A stretch of 64,000 bases of DNA from Serripes groenlandicus (taxonomy: Eukaryota; Mollusca; Bivalvia; Cardiida; Cardiidae). A program made the position numbers and the translations under genes. The notes under the pieces are model-generated. The model searched no databases, was not told the origin of the DNA, and saw nothing but the letters and a program-made list of their open reading frames with translations. Each line of letters opens with the position of its first letter. Positions within the stretch are counted from its first letter, which is position 1. Below, piece after piece: positions 10,081-21,075 of this stretch. The stretch lies in NCBI GenBank assembly GCA_031761405.1, contig JASEVX010000010.1:29394674-29458673 (forward strand), written 5' to 3'.

Positions 10081-12100
10081 TCATGTTAAAGTAATTTTCT
10101 AACTAAATTAAAATAGGAAAGAAATTAACGGACACCAACACACCATTGAATGACTAATTATATATATATTAAATCAATAGTTATCCTGAATAAGTACATA
10201 CAGTTAGGGATTCCTAATGTTTTCAAATGCTGCAAATTTCATAAAACATTGTTGGATAAAGAGAAATTATGCACAATGAGTAATTTATTTTTACTTATTG
10301 AAACGTTGTGGGAAAAGCAGAATGATTTTTAAGAACATGATGTGATTTTAGGCAAATATTAATTCACCTTTGAACGCGCTCTATAGATAAAAATGTGGCA
10401 AATGTAGAATTGTTACATGACGAGCAAATTCTGCTATTGTTACAATGTTATAACTATACTTTTATATATGTATTTGTTTATATCTCACTCAACTCAAACT
10501 CTTAGAGAGAGGTATTATTTAATTTGATCGAGTTATTTCAGACTGTTGAATTGACATATATCATTTGTATTAAACAGGCGGTTTTCTTGAAGTTTCTGTC
10601 GAGTTAAATCAACGATTAAATAGAGATCATAAATGGATAAGTCGACAATTGTTGAAGACCGTAATTGTAAGACCGCTGTATGTCTTAATACACACTTATG
10701 ATGTGACATATGTGATTTCATATCGGTAAAGTATTTCTTTTAAATTCTAGTATTTCTTTTAAATTCTAGTATTTATTATAGCGTTGAATTTCTTAAACTC
10801 AGGCCAAGAAACGATCCATCTTCCATGTATGTCAAACCACTGACAGGGATGTATACAATTATACTTAAGTAATTCGTAATTTAAATTGTCTAGTAGAGTT
10901 GTCTCTTTTCAGTGTAACTTTTCTTGCGATTACAATGATATTTATTAAAAGCCATTCAAAGATTTTAACCAGTAATTAATTTTGTAATCATTATTGTATA
11001 TTGGATTAACATTTTATTTTTGTTTGAATGTTATTAAAAAAGAAAGCATTGGCTATTGACCGACATTACAGAATGTTATAGTTTACACTTCATTTCTATG
11101 TCTATTATGAAAAAAAAGTTTTCTATACTTTTTACAAAATTATACGTTGTTTTCAATGCAATCTCTAAATGCATTGTGTGTATGCATTACCCCTTCCTTC
11201 TTGACAATTAAAGAAAGGTAATTGCCTCTGCTCTTGCACCGGTGTTAGCAATACAACCTGGTTAGTATCAACATGCAGCATACTCGTTCGGTTTCCTTAT
11301 TATGGACTAAAACGTTTGCATTGACGACTCCATTACACTCTTCAGGAATATCATAACACCCCATTGCGTAGCGCTTTATGGAATTTAACATTATTTAGGT
11401 ACATACAATCTTTGTTTACTAGTGTACATATAACATTTTATGTCGAGGTGTAAATAATTTTGATTCTTTGATTCAATTTATGTTTCATTCATTGTATTCT
11501 TCTAATGCAGCCGTAATTCCGATATTAAATTGTATACACATATTAACTTAACACGAAGTGCTTGTGTAGTTTTATATTATTTTTGTTTTAAGTAATTTTA
11601 TTTATTCTTTTTATACAATTTCACCTGTTTAAAAACTTCTGCAAAATAAAGAAGTTTTCATTACTTGATTCTTTGTTTCCGTTAATTTTCCAACCTATTT
11701 GCTCTCGTTTGTTTCTATTCACATATCCTAACCATGATATGTTCATACAGTAGCTTGCATTACTGTCATTACTCTATCTACACCAGGCTGACATCACTCT
11801 AACATCACCTTCCAGTAGTACTTTCAGTACTTTGGTTATTCTTACAAACTACTTAGTAAGTTAAATAACTTAAAATATATTGATTATACTATAAGCGACC
11901 AGGTCTGTATCAATATTTTGATACACACAGGGTCTATCATAGACCCTGATAAATACAACCTACACAGATAAATATTCGCACAAACGCAATGAACAAAAAG
12001 AATAAAATAAAGGTTTAATACAACTTATTAACAAAATGGTAGGCTGGTGTTGACTTCTACACTAATACGTCACAGCAGTGTGTGTCACGTGACAACAGTT
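10081..12100. other. AT-rich stretch with no recognised gene
   Basis: No credible coding region. It contains a two-unit perfect tandem of 'tatttcttttaaattctag' at about 10733-10775, a 'tactttcagtactttgg' motif near 11820 that recurs at about 33648, and two neighbouring short hairpins at 11911-11962. Confidence 0.6.
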
Positions 12101-12480
12101 TAAAGCCTTATAAAACATAACAATGAAGAGTATATTTTTTTTCAATCATGAATGGATTTCTTTTATGCTTATTTTTCAATTCATGTACGAGATGTTGAAA
12201 CGGTTGCAGTTCCACTTTAACACTTTCCACCTTTTGAGGATTAGGAGGAATTCCACTTGGTTACACAATGAACCGCAACGTGAATGTGTTCAGCTTGATT
12301 TTTCTGATAGCTGCAAAAACTTTATTGATGCATTTATCAAATGTTCTTCTAAAGATATATACCACAAAATGCTATCGTCCAAATAAAATGAACAGACACA
12401 TTCGAATCCATCCAAAGCCAGGTTCATGGGCTCGCAGAACCATGTGGGACTATTTTTATGACCAAACGGAGCTCTCTTAA
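12060..12480 (+). other. Possible promoter and small unrecognised ORFs
   Basis: A TATA-like 'cttataaaacataac' lies at 12110-12122, immediately before an ATG at 12123 that opens an 87-codon frame. An overlapping 70-codon frame at 12268-12480 begins with a hydrophobic stretch ('VFSLIFLIAAKTLLMHL') resembling a signal or anchor segment and ends in a basic, aromatic-rich tail. I recognise neither protein. The frames overlap, so at most one is real, and chance is a serious alternative. Confidence 0.2.
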
Positions 12481-14377
12481 ACTGAAATTGATCTCTTGAG
12501 CATGAACATGCAGGGAATTATCTGCATCTGGCATCTTTTCTCCGCAAAGAAAATAGGTTTTAAATCAAACGTACCGATTTATTGCGATCCACCAAATTTC
12601 TGAAGAATCTATAAATGTCTATATATAAGGCTTTGATCTTGCATTGAGAAAGCGATAATCTACACATACGCGTTTGGAACCATATATGTCCTAGAGACAG
12701 ACCTTGACATAATACCCGAATTCTCCCAGTCCTAGCTGCCTTATCAACCGCCACTTGATCATTTGTTGATAATCGATATTGTTTAACCATTATTTATGGT
12801 GTATCGCGTCTTTTTTTAAATTAACTGTGTTAATCTTAGTTTTGTCTCCTGCAAAGAAGGAGAACTTTCTTTCATGTTCACATTAGGTTTCTATAATAAA
12901 TGATGCTATTCATGGTTCATGATTTCCCCCACTGGTGTGACCATGTATACAACACTTTAAACGGATATAACAGTTTGTATAATTAACCAAAGATACAGGA
13001 AATCTACGCTACGCACTCAACTTTATCACCGACTCTTTCCATTCGACGCCTGGCTGGCTAGCTAAGCCGTAACCAGACAAGGCGCTGCCAAGAAACTCTC
13101 TACTGTCAAGCATCAATATACCTCTTTTGACATTGCCACTACTTTAGGATGTATTAGTCACTAGGGTGATCGAATTTGTAAGTTTACATTTCAAAAATGT
13201 TAGCTGTATCAAGTTATGTCAAAGTGCCTTATACAGCATTTCAAATGCGTATACGCGAGAAAGAAAAATTTCCTTTCTAAAACAGCGCAGTTTTGTGTTT
13301 TTATTAAAAATTCTTTTACAGTTGTACCTGATTTTCATGTTAAATGAGTTTATCGTAGAAAAAAGCCGGAGATAAAGATTTTCAGCGAGCAATGCCTAAA
13401 TACAAATTACTTATTTTGTTTTATAGCTGTTAAATAAGTTATATATGATTGCCGTATGATAGCAGCGCATTAAAATTATATGACACTTCTTAAAAATAGA
13501 AAAATCTTCTGATTTACGAGTATTTACTCGTACTTACCGTCTACTCACTGATGTCCCTGAGCAGTAGTTTTACATTAAAAGCTCTATCTCGCTTATAATT
13601 TCATTGACTCTAATAACATTTGGTACATAACTTGCTTTGACTGTAACATCTTTGAAAATAATAATTCAATATATTAAGGTAAATTACAGCCATTGCGATC
13701 AGAAAAATTGGCAGTTGAAAAGGAAATGTACCTTGTCAATATATAGTCAAATGCTATTTGTTTATTTTAACCTAGACTGGCACCTGTGGTTTGAAATGGA
13801 AAAACGAAAAACAGTATGCGGTATACGGAATCCGTTTTCGTTTTAATGTTTTCCAACACAAAAACGAAAAAAAGAAAATGTTTTTTTTTCGTTTTTCTTG
13901 TGTAAAAATAAAAAAAAGAAAAACGAAATGACGTTATATACACGGACCGGTGGGGGCGTAGTGATATCCTTATCCTTTATTATACTTGAATATCATATTT
14001 ACAAATTCAGAGACTATTTCGTTACCCGGATTTGTTTTTTGACTTATTTGATGTTTGCTTAAGTTTGCAATCGTAATCAAGTCAAGAATATTTTGCACTA
14101 TTTGTGTAGGGGTACTGATATGGTAAAAATGGTGTTCTGATTCATTTACATTATTTGACTTCAAAACTTCATCTGAAACTATGGTAGCCTTGCTATCGTA
14201 GTTCTACCAGAAATCAACAACATCGAAACAGCTTGCTCAAATGTAGAAAAACGTTTAGTAATAGGGAACATTGATGGTCGAAGTTTCACAAGGAGCCTGT
14301 CAGTAATCAATGACCAGGATTCTAGATACGGAGGTGTACCCTGGTCTTTTCACAAAAGTATACCAAAGCATATGCTG
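12481..14377. other. No recognised gene
   Basis: Unassigned AT-rich DNA. At about 13835-13935 there is an A/T homopolymer-rich zone with repeated 'aaaacgaaaa' and its complement. A 64-codon minus frame at 13970-14164 has moderate complexity but no family I recognise. Confidence 0.5.
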
Positions 14378-14423
14378 TAGGTACTAAAAGGCATCATCTC
14401 AGTGAGGCGATTAGTTTGAGTAC
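14378..14423. repeat. Short dispersed hairpin, copy 1
   Basis: Begins 'ggtactaaaaggcatcatct' and ends 'gtttgagtacc', forming an imperfect stem. A related hairpin of similar length lies at 20353-20399. Confidence 0.5.
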
Positions 14424-14795
14424 CTACAACATCAGGTTTGATAGTAAAAAAAGGATTTTTAATTGTGAAATACTCACCTTATCTGGAGCTCTGAACGACT
14501 ATTAATCTTTAAGGCAAATCTTTACGGACACATTTTTAGTTTCAACGTCGATTCCAGTTCGACGACGCATACTTTTCTTCGATAAATATACGCCAAAACA
14601 GTTCGAGACTTGCATATCTTATATTAAGTTAGGGTCATTGAACTAAATCTAGGAAAAAAAACGTCATAAAATCAAAAGATGACATTAAAGAAATGAAAAA
14701 AAAAAATCCAGTATTGTTAAATTCCCATTTATTGTATTCATATCATGCTTGAAAAATATGAATAACAGTAATATAATACCTAATCAAGTTAAACT

Positions 14796-14960
14796 AACCC
14801 TTTCTCTCATCAATATGGTTTCTGACGCATCTGCAGTAGACGACGTTAGAAAACTGTTTTCTAACGTCGTCTACTGCAGATGCGTCAGAAACGTTTAACA
14901 CTTTGGCAAAAGAAGAAATTTCTCATAATGAGCAATTTCTCCTTTTGCCACTATGTTACT
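14796..14960. mobile_element. Fold-back MITE family 2 with near-perfect 37-bp hairpin
   Basis: Positions 14818-14854 and 14856-14892 are exact reverse complements separated by one base; the core reads 'gttagaaaactgttttctaac'. The flank continues with the family motifs 'gagcaatttctccttttgcc' and a left 'aaccctttctctcat' terminus. It looks like a recently rearranged member in which one arm has been copied inverted. Confidence 0.85.
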
Positions 14961-15214
14961 ATAAAAATCCTCTCTATATTGAATAATGTAAAAGTATAAA
15001 ACCATATAGATATAAGATTGACAGCATTAAAGTCTTCTCTAGGTTTGTTTCAAATGTTTCTCAAACGAAAATTATATAAAGATTATATTTGTAATAGTTC
15101 TACACGGTCTTGTGTTCATTTTTTCGAATTGTTCTCAAATGAAAATTAAGACGCATGTGAATGAAGTTTGATTTGAGTAAAACTCCTCTTTCAATGATTG
15201 TTCAGTCATACCAC

Positions 15215-15435
15215 GACGGCCAGTCCAGTTACCCATGTGTTTCCTGGCTTTATCACACCAGTACTCCACACAGCAGTCTTTCCAAGAACTACTGACTGCT
15301 TTCACACATATATCATTAGCCCATTCGAATGACGTTTGTCGCATTGAATTTTGGAGAACGTCAGAAAGAATGTTCGAACTCACAGCCCCTGGATTGACAG
15401 CCCTTGTCGCTTCCGACTGATCTACCGGGATCGTT
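15215..15435 (-). mobile_element. SINE family B, near full length
   Basis: Read on the minus strand: a tRNA-like head (around 15365-15430, with 'gttcgaactcacagcccctg' on the plus strand), a central body, and a tail region shown on the plus strand by 'tgtttcctggctttatcaca'. The short frames on both strands here are shadows of the SINE. Confidence 0.7.
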
Positions 15436-15589
15436 TAGGTTGAATTGACAAAGATTAAGTTAAATATCATGTACACACATCGAATGAATCTAGAAGCCGA
15501 CTTGATCGGATTAAATAAAATCTTTTAACAAAATACGGTTGTCCCGTTCACATTTCTTAACCCTTTCCCTCATAAAGTCACTTTCTAAC

Positions 15590-15885
15590 GCCTCTGCATA
15601 GCTCAGTCGGTAACGACAAGGGTTATCAATCAAGAGTTCGTGAGTTCGAGTCCTGGCTCTGCCACTGATTATTTCCAATTCTTGACAAAAGTACTTTGTA
15701 GCATCATTCGACTTCCATCAATAGGCAAACTAGTCGATGTATAAAAGTTAGCCAATTGCATGTGAAGGAGTTTGTGAGGATAACGAATGCGGGAGAGCCA
15801 CATACCACACTCTAATGTGAACTGGCCGCCGTGATATGACTGAAATACCACTATAATGGCGTTTAAGTCCGATCAATAAATTGTA
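15590..15885 (+). mobile_element. SINE family B, near full length
   Basis: A tRNA-like head at 15595-15668 with 'tagctcagtcggtaacgac' (box A) and 'gagttcgagtcctgg' (box B), a body, and the tail 'ggccgccgtgatatgactga' followed by 'aatggcgtttaagtccgatc'. The head could be read as a tRNA, but it is continuous with the SINE body and is better explained that way. Confidence 0.8.
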
Positions 15886-15927
15886 TATACCCAGTATCCA
15901 TATATTTTTGTTTTATAACATACTCTT

Positions 15928-16150
15928 TTCAACCCCCCTTTTCCAATATATCTGCAGCAGACGACTTTTTAAACAGCCAGGAAAAGTTATGAAAAATCCC
16001 AATAAATGTAAGTATAGTTATTGAACAGAGTTGAAAATACTGTGGCAAAAAGAGAAATTGCTCATTATAAAGCAATATTTCCTTTTTCCATAATGTTTTT
16101 AAAAGTCTTGAGTAGCGTCAGAAGATGTCTGTATGTGGTAAAGGGTTGAT
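15928..16150. mobile_element. Fold-back MITE family 2
   Basis: Left 'tctgcagcagacgac', central 'gtggcaaaaagagaaattgc' with its inverted partner 'gcaatatttcctttttcca', and right terminus 'gtatgtggtaaagggttga'. Confidence 0.75.
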
Positions 16151-16327
16151 GATGTAGAACGTTTCCTTTGCCGCTTACAGTGTCTTAGTATGCCTCGAAC
16201 CATAGCAGTTTTCCAATTACCCAAAAAACGCTGATTTTAGATAAGATGATCACGGAATAATTTCTTAATTTGTATTGTTTTATAATATGCATGTTTATGT
16301 ATAAGTAATAAACAATTAAATTTATCT

Positions 16328-16680
16328 GTCTGTCTATCAGATGATAGTTGTCTATACAAATGACCGACAATGGAGGCAAATATTACAAGTAAGAGAGCTA
16401 TAAACATTTAAATATGTTGTTTAGCAATTTCCTGTCTATAGCAACCACACTTTAATTTCCCAATTACTAATTTTCTGCATAAATGACCTTATAATTAAAG
16501 ACCATCTGTGAACAAAGAGTAGATTGTGCTCTTCCCATGGCTGGTCTTTACACAGGTTTGACTGTATATGTATACGTAATAAGCTATGTATATTTGTCTG
16601 TCTGTCTGTCTCATGATAGTTGCATATTCAAAGGGCCGAGAATGGAGGCAAATATTACAGGTAAAAGAACTATGTATTCA
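16328..16680 (+). repeat. Direct repeat pair beside the fucosyltransferase 3' end
   Basis: A segment of about 75 bp with 'tgtctgtct', 'gatgatagttg' and 'aatggaggcaaatattaca' occurs at about 16328-16405 and again at about 16598-16675. The second copy abuts the fucosyltransferase stop codon, so a short duplication involved the gene's 3' flank. Confidence 0.75.
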
Positions 16681-17673
16681 TGTTTCATTCAAGTCTGTAG
16701 GTGCTTGACACGATGTCCGGCCAAAAGCCCAATCTGTTATGTTAGCTATTTGTTTTCTGTATCGTTCTTGCTTATTCATTCGTTCGCACAAGACACACAG
16801 GGCTCGTTGATAAACCGTTTTATGAGGCACCGAGTAAAACTGGCTTTTCCTTTTCAATAACTCGGTATATAATGTTTCTGAAGTTGAGACATTTTTCAGA
16901 TAGATTGCCAATTCCTTAATTGATTTAAAGTCGTTCGTTGAAATGTAGGTGTTATCTGGAAGTATGTTTTTTCTATCATTGTTACGCCCACCTCGGACAA
17001 CCATGATGCTGTCATAATTAAAATTACGAAATAGTTTTTCAGTGAAGTACTCGTTACAAATGGTGTTCTCGAATGCAAAATATAATTTATAATCGTTGAT
17101 AATATCGAAGCAGTTATCATGTTTATACCTCCTACCACTTTTCCATGGTTTTCCACAGGCACCGAACGAATCTATTTCTAAATATTTTTCTAAACTCATT
17201 ACAAATTCTTTTCTCTTTGCAAGTGTTGAGCAGTGTGAATGCACAATCAATGCCGTTTTATTTTTCAGGTTGAACACTTTTTTGAAGTCCCTTGTCACCT
17301 CGTAAGGATGTTTTCTTATCTCCCCATATGGTAAATAGATGTCGGTATTGGATTTGTCATATGTCATCGTCCAGTTAAAGCTCGAAACCCACTCATGTCT
17401 AGTCCAATGACCCCCTGATTTCATAAAAATCGCCGGAGCTTCATGAGCCGCAAAGATCCACACCTGACCAGGTTTCCGACGAAAGAAGTCCTGTGGCTTT
17501 ACCTTGCGACCATCGAATATCACAGCATCACTTGAACTCACGTTTAGACTTCCAAATCCCATCCCACAGTTGGAGAAACGACATGGCTTGAACCCACAAT
17601 TGAAAGCTTCCGTCTGTCTTCTTAGGTTCGCTGGAGTATTGTACCACGTGATTTGATAGACGTGGTTTCCGGT
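16678..17673 (-). CDS. Alpha-1,3-fucosyltransferase (GT10), large terminal exon
   Basis: Golgi type II membrane enzymes of this family transfer L-fucose from GDP-fucose to N-acetylglucosamine of glycans. The exon opens at a splice acceptor ('aactttcag' then ACC) at 17673 and runs about 331 codons to TGA at 16678; the frame is open from the acceptor, so the ATG at 17562 is internal. In order it shows 'VYQITWYNTP', 'FSNCGMGF', 'DAVIFDGR', 'QVWIFAAHEAP', the family signature 'FNWTMTYDKSNTDIYLPYGE', then 'YFAFENTICNEYFTEKLFRN' (GDP-fucose-binding motif) and a C-terminal 'CVLC' pair. Several N-glycosylation sequons are present (NVS, NWT, NKT, NIT, NET). The N-terminal cytosolic tail, membrane anchor and stem must lie in an upstream exon that I could not find. 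A SINE sits about 70 bp upstream in the presumed intron, and a decayed duplicate follows at 19038-19278. Family call is firm; linkage (core versus Lewis type) cannot be told. Confidence 0.9.
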   Translation of the reverse strand, partial: TGNHVYQITWYNTPANLRRQTEAFNCGFKPCRFSNCGMGFGSLNVSSSDAVIFDGRKVKPQDFFRRKPGQVWIFAAHEAPAIFMKSGGHWTRHEWVSSFNWTMTYDKSNTDIYLPYGEIRKHPYEVTRDFKKVFNLKNKTALIVHSHCSTLAKRKEFVMSLEKYLEIDSFGACGKPWKSGRRYKHDNCFDIINDYKLYFAFENTICNEYFTEKLFRNFNYDSIMVVRGGRNNDRKNILPDNTYISTNDFKSIKELAIYLKNVSTSETLYTELLKRKSQFYSVPHKTVYQRALCVLCERMNKQERYRKQIANITDWAFGRTSCQAPTDLNET

Positions 17674-17739
17674 CTGAAAGTTTTAGGAAGCATAAATCAA
17701 GACTTACATGCGCCAATGGTGGAGTATACTCTATTTCTT

Positions 17740-17952
17740 TTTGTTTCCTGGGTCAGTTACCAGAACTCTGTGTCCGTTTATTCTGACGCAAGTCAGTCAG
17801 TCGTAATGTTAATCTCACAACCCTGAGCACCGAAGAGGGCAGCCATTACTACCACTATTAAAGTATTTGGAATGACCCGGCTCGGGATCGAACGCGCGAC
17901 CTCCCCTTCCCGAGGCGGCGGACGCTATACCACTGCACCACCGAGGAGGTCT
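17740..17952 (-). mobile_element. SINE family A
   Basis: Body ('tcctgggtcagttaccaga', 'gcaagtcagtcagtcgtaat') and tRNA-like head ('gggatcgaacgcgcgacct') on the minus strand. The tail end is truncated. It lies in the presumed intron upstream of the fucosyltransferase exon. Confidence 0.85.
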
Positions 17953-18324
17953 CAGAAAAGAAACGAAAAAAAAATCAAAAAAAAAAAACAGTTTTGCTGT
18001 ATTTAATAAAAACATACATTAATGTTTGAGATACTTGTGTATTCATTAACTAAATATGGCATATTTTTTACCGAGTGTGTCGAACGAACACACTACCACA
18101 CTTACAAATACAAAGCAATGTGCAACTCCCAACTTCTATGAATATCGGGGCATAAAATCACAGACAGAGAGAACAATAACTATAAATAATATATACAAAA
18201 TGTTTGAAAAAATATAATGTCTTACTTTTTAAACTTTTAAAGCATATCTTATGAACCATTTGCAGAATATCTATATCCCGATTTATTTTGTCGACGTTTA
18301 AATGGTATTTACACAAAAACTATC

Positions 18325-18710
18325 TTGTAAAAAAAAAGAAATTGCCCAAAACGAGCAATTTCTCCTTCACCACAATGTGTTCAACTCTTTTAAATAATAA
18401 AACCCTTTCATATTTTTGTTTATATATTTTTGATGTCGTCTGCTGCAGATTTGTTGTATGTGGGAAATGATTAAGCCCAGCCCTTTCCCACAGTCAGCAA
18501 ATCTGCAGCAGACGTTTTTGAAAACATATAGGCAAAATACATATAAAATATCTATATATAATAGTGTAATTATCGAATAGGGGGCGAAAACCATGTGGCA
18601 AATGGACACATTGCTTATCATGATCATTTTCACCTTATGCCAAAATATTTTCAATTGTCGTGTGCTGCAAAGGCGTTAGAAAGCGTATGCATGTGAGAAA
18701 GGGTTGAGAG
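18325..18710. mobile_element. Two adjacent fold-back MITEs, family 2
   Basis: The first (about 18325-18475) has 'gagcaatttctccttcacca' and 'tcgtctgctgcagatttg'. The second (about 18478-18707) starts 'cccagccctttcccacag', has 'aatctgcagcagacg' and ends 'gtatgcatgtgagaaagggtt'. They meet head to head, so a large inverted repeat straddles 18476. Confidence 0.75.
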
Positions 18711-19037
18711 AGGATTTATATCATGATATTTTATTAAAAACATTATATATCGCAAACAATGAGTTACATAAAATATAATTATTTTTATCTAAATGATAAT
18801 CTTCCGATGAAATTTGGCTTAAATCCCCGGTGTTTCCTTAAAATTACCAACATATTGACCCCTTCCCACTAGCAGACACAATTTGACGCATGTGAAGCAG
18901 ACGACATGGTGACAATAACAGATATTGCTCAACTCTATTTAATTGTAAGATATGCATTTTTAGAATCGCCATATTTTGCTTTGATGTGTTTTCTTGTTTT
19001 TATGAAAGTCGTCACATTTGGCACAGTTTACATAAAC

Positions 19038-19278
19038 GATGCTGGGATTTCATGAGCTGCAAAGATACACACTTGCCCGTCCGACAAAGGAAATCCTATC
19101 GCTTTACAAAGCAAACATCGAATATCACAGCATTACTTGTACTCACGTTTAGACTTATGAATCGCATTCGACAGTTGGCGAAACGACATGACTTGAACCC
19201 ACAATTGAAAGCTTCCGTCTGTCTTCTTAGGTTCGCTGGAGTATTGTACCACGTGATTTGATAGACGTGGTTTCCGGT
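19038..19278 (-). pseudogene. Decayed duplicate of the fucosyltransferase exon 5' part
   Basis: Matches 17430-17673 of the intact exon, including the splice acceptor and its upstream intron. The residues 'SLNVSTSNAVIFD' correspond to 'SLNVSSSDAVIFD', and 'IFAAHE' is kept, but the 'FDGRKVKPQ' region is replaced by a sequence with an in-frame stop (near 19095) and another stop follows 'IPASFM'. The similarity ends there. A partial, dead gene copy. Confidence 0.85.
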
Positions 19279-19745
19279 CTGAAAGTTTTAGGAAGCATAA
19301 ATCAAGACTTACATGCGCCAAGCAATTTGAAAATACACTAATGCTTAGGTTAGATAATATATTATATTTGTCAAAGTATGACCATTGCTGATTGGCCTGA
19401 TTGAAAGCTTCCGTCTGTCTGATAATTTCCAACGTTGGAGTGAACCACGTGGTTTAATAGACGTGGTTTCTTGTCTGAAAGTTTAAAAAATCAAAAATCA
19501 AGAGTTACGTGCGGTAACCATTTTGAAAACACACTAATGCTTAGGTTAGAAAATATATTCTACTTTTCAAAGTATGCACATTGCTGATTGGCCTAGCCAT
19601 AGTGTATAGTTAATCACATCTTATAGGAACCACACATAAAGACCCACGTGCGCCAACCATTTTGAATACACACTTATGCTCAGGGTAGAAATGATATTCC
19701 ACTTTTCAAAGTATCACGACTTCTGATTGGCTTAACCAAAGTGTA
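19205..19745. repeat. Three-unit degenerate tandem array built from the FucT exon edge
   Basis: Units of roughly 150-200 bp begin at about 19205, 19403 and 19600. The first two carry 'attgaaagcttccgtctgtc' and 'atagacgtggttt'; all three carry relatives of 'aacacactaatgcttaggtt' and 'ctgattggcct'. The unit therefore spans the first bases of the fucosyltransferase exon, its acceptor and intron sequence. Confidence 0.8.
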
Positions 19746-19829
19746 TAACGAATCACAAATTGTGATAAATATGAAACTATTGTTATTAGGGAATTTAAAT
19801 TACGAACACTTGTTAGAACAAAAGTTGGT

Positions 19830-19990
19830 TAATACAGGCACAACGGTTTCATTAGAGAGTAGGGTCCGAAACTATGAAACTCTGAAAACATTCTCCGAAA
19901 TGAAATCCATGCTCCAAATAAGGCTTCTGATAGGCCAACTTCGAGAACGAATTGTCTTCTGACCAATCAGATACTTGAGCACAAATTCTG
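19830..19990 (+). repeat. Dispersed repeat, partner of 38535-38680
   Basis: Includes 'atgaaactctgaaaac', 'cttctgat' and 'caatcagatacttgagcac'. The inverted relative at 38535-38680 has 'ttttcagagttttatag' and 'ctcaagtacctgattgg'. Non-coding; family unknown. Confidence 0.65.
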
Positions 19991-20185
19991 AGCACAAATT
20001 AAGTTTAGTTTTGGAGCCTGTAGTATGTCTCATGCATTAACGAGGACGGTTCCGGATACTTGCTATCTATACTTTAGCTTTTCGCACACGCAGCACAACA
20101 ACAGCAGACAATGAATATTGTTTACACCAAATCAATATAAACTGACGTGTTTACCTCTTTCGCTGCAAAATGCAATTAAAGGCTT

Positions 20186-20240
20186 TTGAAAACAATGCAG
20201 ATTCGAACGAGATGTCTCTCCTGAAATCTGCATTGTTTGC
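20186..20240. repeat. Short inverted repeat
   Basis: Arms 'aaacaatgcagatt' and 'aatctgcattgttt' are exact reverse complements with a spacer of about 24 bp. Confidence 0.7.
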
Positions 20241-20352
20241 CACTTAGACATTACCTTTTACCAAATGTCCTATTGCAAGAGATAATGAATGGTATATAGC
20301 TCTCTCCCTCCCCCTAGTACATCTCTTATCATCCAATTAAACCCTACCATTC

Positions 20353-20399
20353 GGTACTGAAAAGCATCGTTTCATTGAGATGATTATCTTTAGTACCCG
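20353..20399. repeat. Short dispersed hairpin, copy 2
   Basis: 'ggtactgaaaagcatcgttt' to 'atctttagtacc', related to 14378-14423. It lies directly before the minisatellite. Confidence 0.5.
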
Positions 20400-20404
20400 A
20401 GTGC

Positions 20405-21075
20405 CTTAAAAGATTTATAAATGACCAGTATGATCGTGCCTTAAAAGACGGTTTTTAAACGACCATAGGATCGTGCATTATAAGACGGTTTATAAGCGAC
20501 CGATAGGATCGTGCCTTAAAAGACGGTATATAAATAATCGACAGGATCGTACCTTAAAAGTCGGTTTATAAACGACCAATAGGATAGTGCATTAAAATAC
20601 GGTTTATAAATAACTAGTATGATCGTGCCTTAAAAGACGGTTTATAAATGACCAGTAGGATCGTGCCTTAAAAGACTGTTTATAAATGAACAATGTGATC
20701 GTACCTTAAAAGACGGTCAATAACTGACCAATAGGATCGTGCTTTCAAAGACGGTGTATAAATGACCAATATAATCGTATCTTAAAAGAAGGTTTATAAA
20801 CGACCAATAGGATGGTGCCTATAAAGACGGTTTATAAATAACTAGTATGATCGTGCCTTAAAAGACGGTTTATAAATGACCAATATGATCGTTCTTTAAA
20901 CGACGGTCTATAAACGACCAGTAGGATGGTGCCTATAAAGACTGTTTATAAACGACCAATAGGATCGAGCCGTAAATGATGGTTTATAAACGCAAGATAG
21001 GATCATGCCTTATGAGACGGTTTATAAATGACCAATATGATCATGCATAATAAACCGGTTCATAAATAGGATCGT
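20405..21075. repeat. 38-bp minisatellite, about 17 units
   Basis: The unit consensus contains 'gatcgtgccttaaaagacgg' then 'tttataaatgaccagtag'. Units vary by substitutions ('aacgaccaataggat' variants) and a few indels. It is not coding: stops occur in all frames. Confidence 0.95.

Noticed and set aside
13970..14164. 64-codon minus-strand ORF as a gene
   Set aside because: No recognisable family, no splice or start context, and an upstream in-frame stop close by.
15595..15668. tRNA gene
   Set aside because: It has box A and box B signals but runs directly into a family B SINE body and tail. The heads at 22495, 27510, 28240, 29076 and 30650 were rejected as tRNAs for the same reason.
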